Shown: positions 62,910 through 64,000 of the stretch, one piece after another
Layout: each line of letters starts with the position of its first letter
How positions within the stretch are numbered: position 1 is the first letter of the stretch
Assembly (NCBI RefSeq): GCF_002272015.1
Contig: NZ_NPBY01000012.1
Span: forward strand, 56,174-120,173
DNA length: 64,000 nt
Reading direction: 5' to 3'
Source: Paenibacillus campinasensis
GTDB lineage: Bacteria; Bacillota; Bacilli; Paenibacillales; Paenibacillaceae
Made by a program: the position numbers and the translations under genes
Notes under the pieces: model-generated
Database searches by the model: none
Seen by the model: the letters and a program-made list of their open reading frames with translations, nothing else
Told to the model about the DNA's origin: nothing

Positions 62910-63998
62910 ATGTATTATTGGCTGAGTGAACCGTTTCTGTATTTGGGTTATGCGATTTTGGCAGCAATAAGCGTGCTTGCAATTGTCCCGGACCGCTATA
63001 AGCCAAGACTGGCCGTTCCTGCCTGGCTGGGGCCGCTTGCCGCTCTGGCGGTGGCCGTCGGCGGTTTTATCCCGCTGCTGCGAATTGTGATGTTTTTCAA
63101 GTCAGATCTCGGTTTCTGGAAAGCCTTCAACAGCATCATGTTCCAGTTTCGTGAAGGGGAACAATATGCATGGCTGCTCGTGCTCGTCATCCTCATGGCT
63201 GTGCTGGCATGGATCGTGCAGCGGAATCCGCGTACGATCACACGGTTTCTGATGCTGCCTGCAGTGCTGGGCATGGCATGGGGGCTATCCGGATTCAACC
63301 ATGCGGCGACGCTGTTTGACTGGCTGGGCCCGGTTGCTTTTCTCGGTCATTTTGCCGGCATGGCATTTTGGACGGGGACGCTGCTGCTTGTCGGATGGTT
63401 CAGTCTCGGATCGGATCGCTGGGACGCCTTTCTGAGATGGTTTCATCCGTTTGCTATCCTGTGCTTTGTCATCGTCATGGCCTCGGGCCTTTATCTGATG
63501 AGCGGGGTGGCTCCTGATCCGGTGAACAGCTGGGGCTTGTCTTACGGACAGGCGCTGCTGGTGAAGCATATTCTGATCCTGCCGCTGCTCGTGTTTGCCT
63601 TTGTCAACGGTGCTCTGATGAAGCGTAAGCTGCGGCGGCAATCCCATTTCCGCCCTGCTTCATGGGCACGCAGCGAAGGGGTGCTGATCTGGCTGATCTA
63701 TATCGTTACCGGATATATGAACCAGCAGGCAGCCCCCCATGAAGTGCCGGATACGCTCGCGATTTACGGGCCTGCTCCGACCTTTCTGTGGTTTCATTCC
63801 GGATTCCAGGAAGGCGCGCTGCTCTTGCAGTGGAGCTGGATCGGTATCGTTTGCCTGGCAGCAGGATTGGCGCTGCTCGGCGGTATCCTGTACGCCTTCA
63901 AACGTAATAAAGGCCCGGCATTCGCGCTGCTCAGCAGCCTGGCTGCCATCGTGCTTCTATATTGCGGCGTGATGTTCTCGATAACCGTATCCGCTTAA
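62910..63998 (+). CDS. copD: CopD-family copper membrane protein
   Basis: A 362-residue protein with about eight or nine transmembrane helices. FLGHFAGMAFWTGTLLLVGW with a His and the SYGQALLVKHILILPLLVFA segment are typical of CopD/YcnJ membrane domains. With CopC it forms a copper uptake or handling pair; in B. subtilis both parts are fused in YcnJ, here they are separate genes. The stop is 2 bases before the window end, so downstream genes of the operon are unseen. Confidence 0.88.
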   Translation: MYYWLSEPFLYLGYAILAAISVLAIVPDRYKPRLAVPAWLGPLAALAVAVGGFIPLLRIVMFFKSDLGFWKAFNSIMFQFREGEQYAWLLVLVILMAVLAWIVQRNPRTITRFLMLPAVLGMAWGLSGFNHAATLFDWLGPVAFLGHFAGMAFWTGTLLLVGWFSLGSDRWDAFLRWFHPFAILCFVIVMASGLYLMSGVAPDPVNSWGLSYGQALLVKHILILPLLVFAFVNGALMKRKLRRQSHFRPASWARSEGVLIWLIYIVTGYMNQQAAPHEVPDTLAIYGPAPTFLWFHSGFQEGALLLQWSWIGIVCLAAGLALLGGILYAFKRNKGPAFALLSSLAAIVLLYCGVMFSITVSA

Positions 63999-64000
63999 GA

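Noticed and set aside
1..64000. CRISPR arrays, tRNA, rRNA, complete insertion sequences or prophage
   Set aside because: No regularly spaced long direct repeats, no recognisable structural RNA genes, no intact transposase and no phage structural genes were found.

Overview
The window looks like chromosomal DNA from a spore-forming, mid-GC member of the Bacillales, most probably Paenibacillus or a close relative. Pointers are purine-rich Shine-Dalgarno sites with frequent GTG/TTG starts, a Tlp small acid-soluble spore protein (58101-58328), sugar ABC importers without their own ATPase, a XerS recombinase, a NamA/YqjM flavoenzyme and PadR genes paired with HAAS/DUF1129-type or ABC exporter genes. 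No rRNA, tRNA, CRISPR array, complete insertion sequence or prophage was seen. The affiliation is inferred from gene content; no search was run.

Layout. 1-1670: leftward PadR operon with three imperfect dyads over its control region. 2027-4545: UDP-glucose dehydrogenase and a glycosyltransferase. 4885-7133: UMF1-type MFS transporter and a YdeI-like gene, with an array of TTTACA repeats (PhoP/WalR-type box) between them. 7206-8263: TetR gene, two matching operators and a broken SDR. 8338-9931: CMD protein and ECF41-type sigma factor, each behind a TGTCACA-N16-CGTC promoter. 9972-10721: frameshifted membrane gene behind three palindromes at exact 21-bp spacing. 11153-12587: RidA-like protein and an AT-rich lipoprotein gene. 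13095-14941: TetR and a Tat-exported Acg-type oxidoreductase. 15316-24866: secreted PI-PLC, LacI regulator, then a seven-gene operon (CehA-type domain, PHP phosphoesterase, GDPD, MATE, two permeases, binding protein), readable as a phosphodiester-scavenging locus. 25233-29349: second SnoaL-tailed sigma factor, LysM-3D cell-wall protein, polysaccharide deacetylase, NamA. 29434-31597: chimeric HTH/glycosyltransferase pseudogene, SAP-domain protein, LpdD-like protein. 31826-34339: PspA-DUF350-DUF4178-DUF4247 envelope-stress operon. 34551-36397: moeA-mobB. 36472-40438: xerS, acetyltransferase, SDR, aldo/keto reductase. 41068-44279: second sugar ABC importer. 44585-49239: PadR with heterodimeric ABC exporter. 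49434-51290: DUF2200, a frameshifted SRPBCC gene and a hydrolase relic. 51520-54693: CYP102 (P450 BM3-type) fusion enzyme. 54947-57961: unknown protein, XerC/D-like recombinase between dif-like 28-bp palindromes, LysE exporter. 58101-61958: tlp, BNR-repeat lipoprotein, 58-residue Cys-rich protein, DUF2500, SDR. 62256-63998: copC-copD.

How the genes work together. Most transcription units are short and carry their own switch, and several switches can be read from the DNA: PadR and TetR dyads, a LacI operator, ECF41 promoters and a phased TTTACA array. The clearest multi-gene systems are the PI-PLC/PHP/GDPD/ABC locus, the ECF41-CMD pair, the PspA operon and the PadR-controlled exporter. Five genes are broken or shifted (SDR 7910, membrane gene 10055, HTH/GT2 29434, SRPBCC 49959, hydrolase 50653), showing some gene decay or sequence error.
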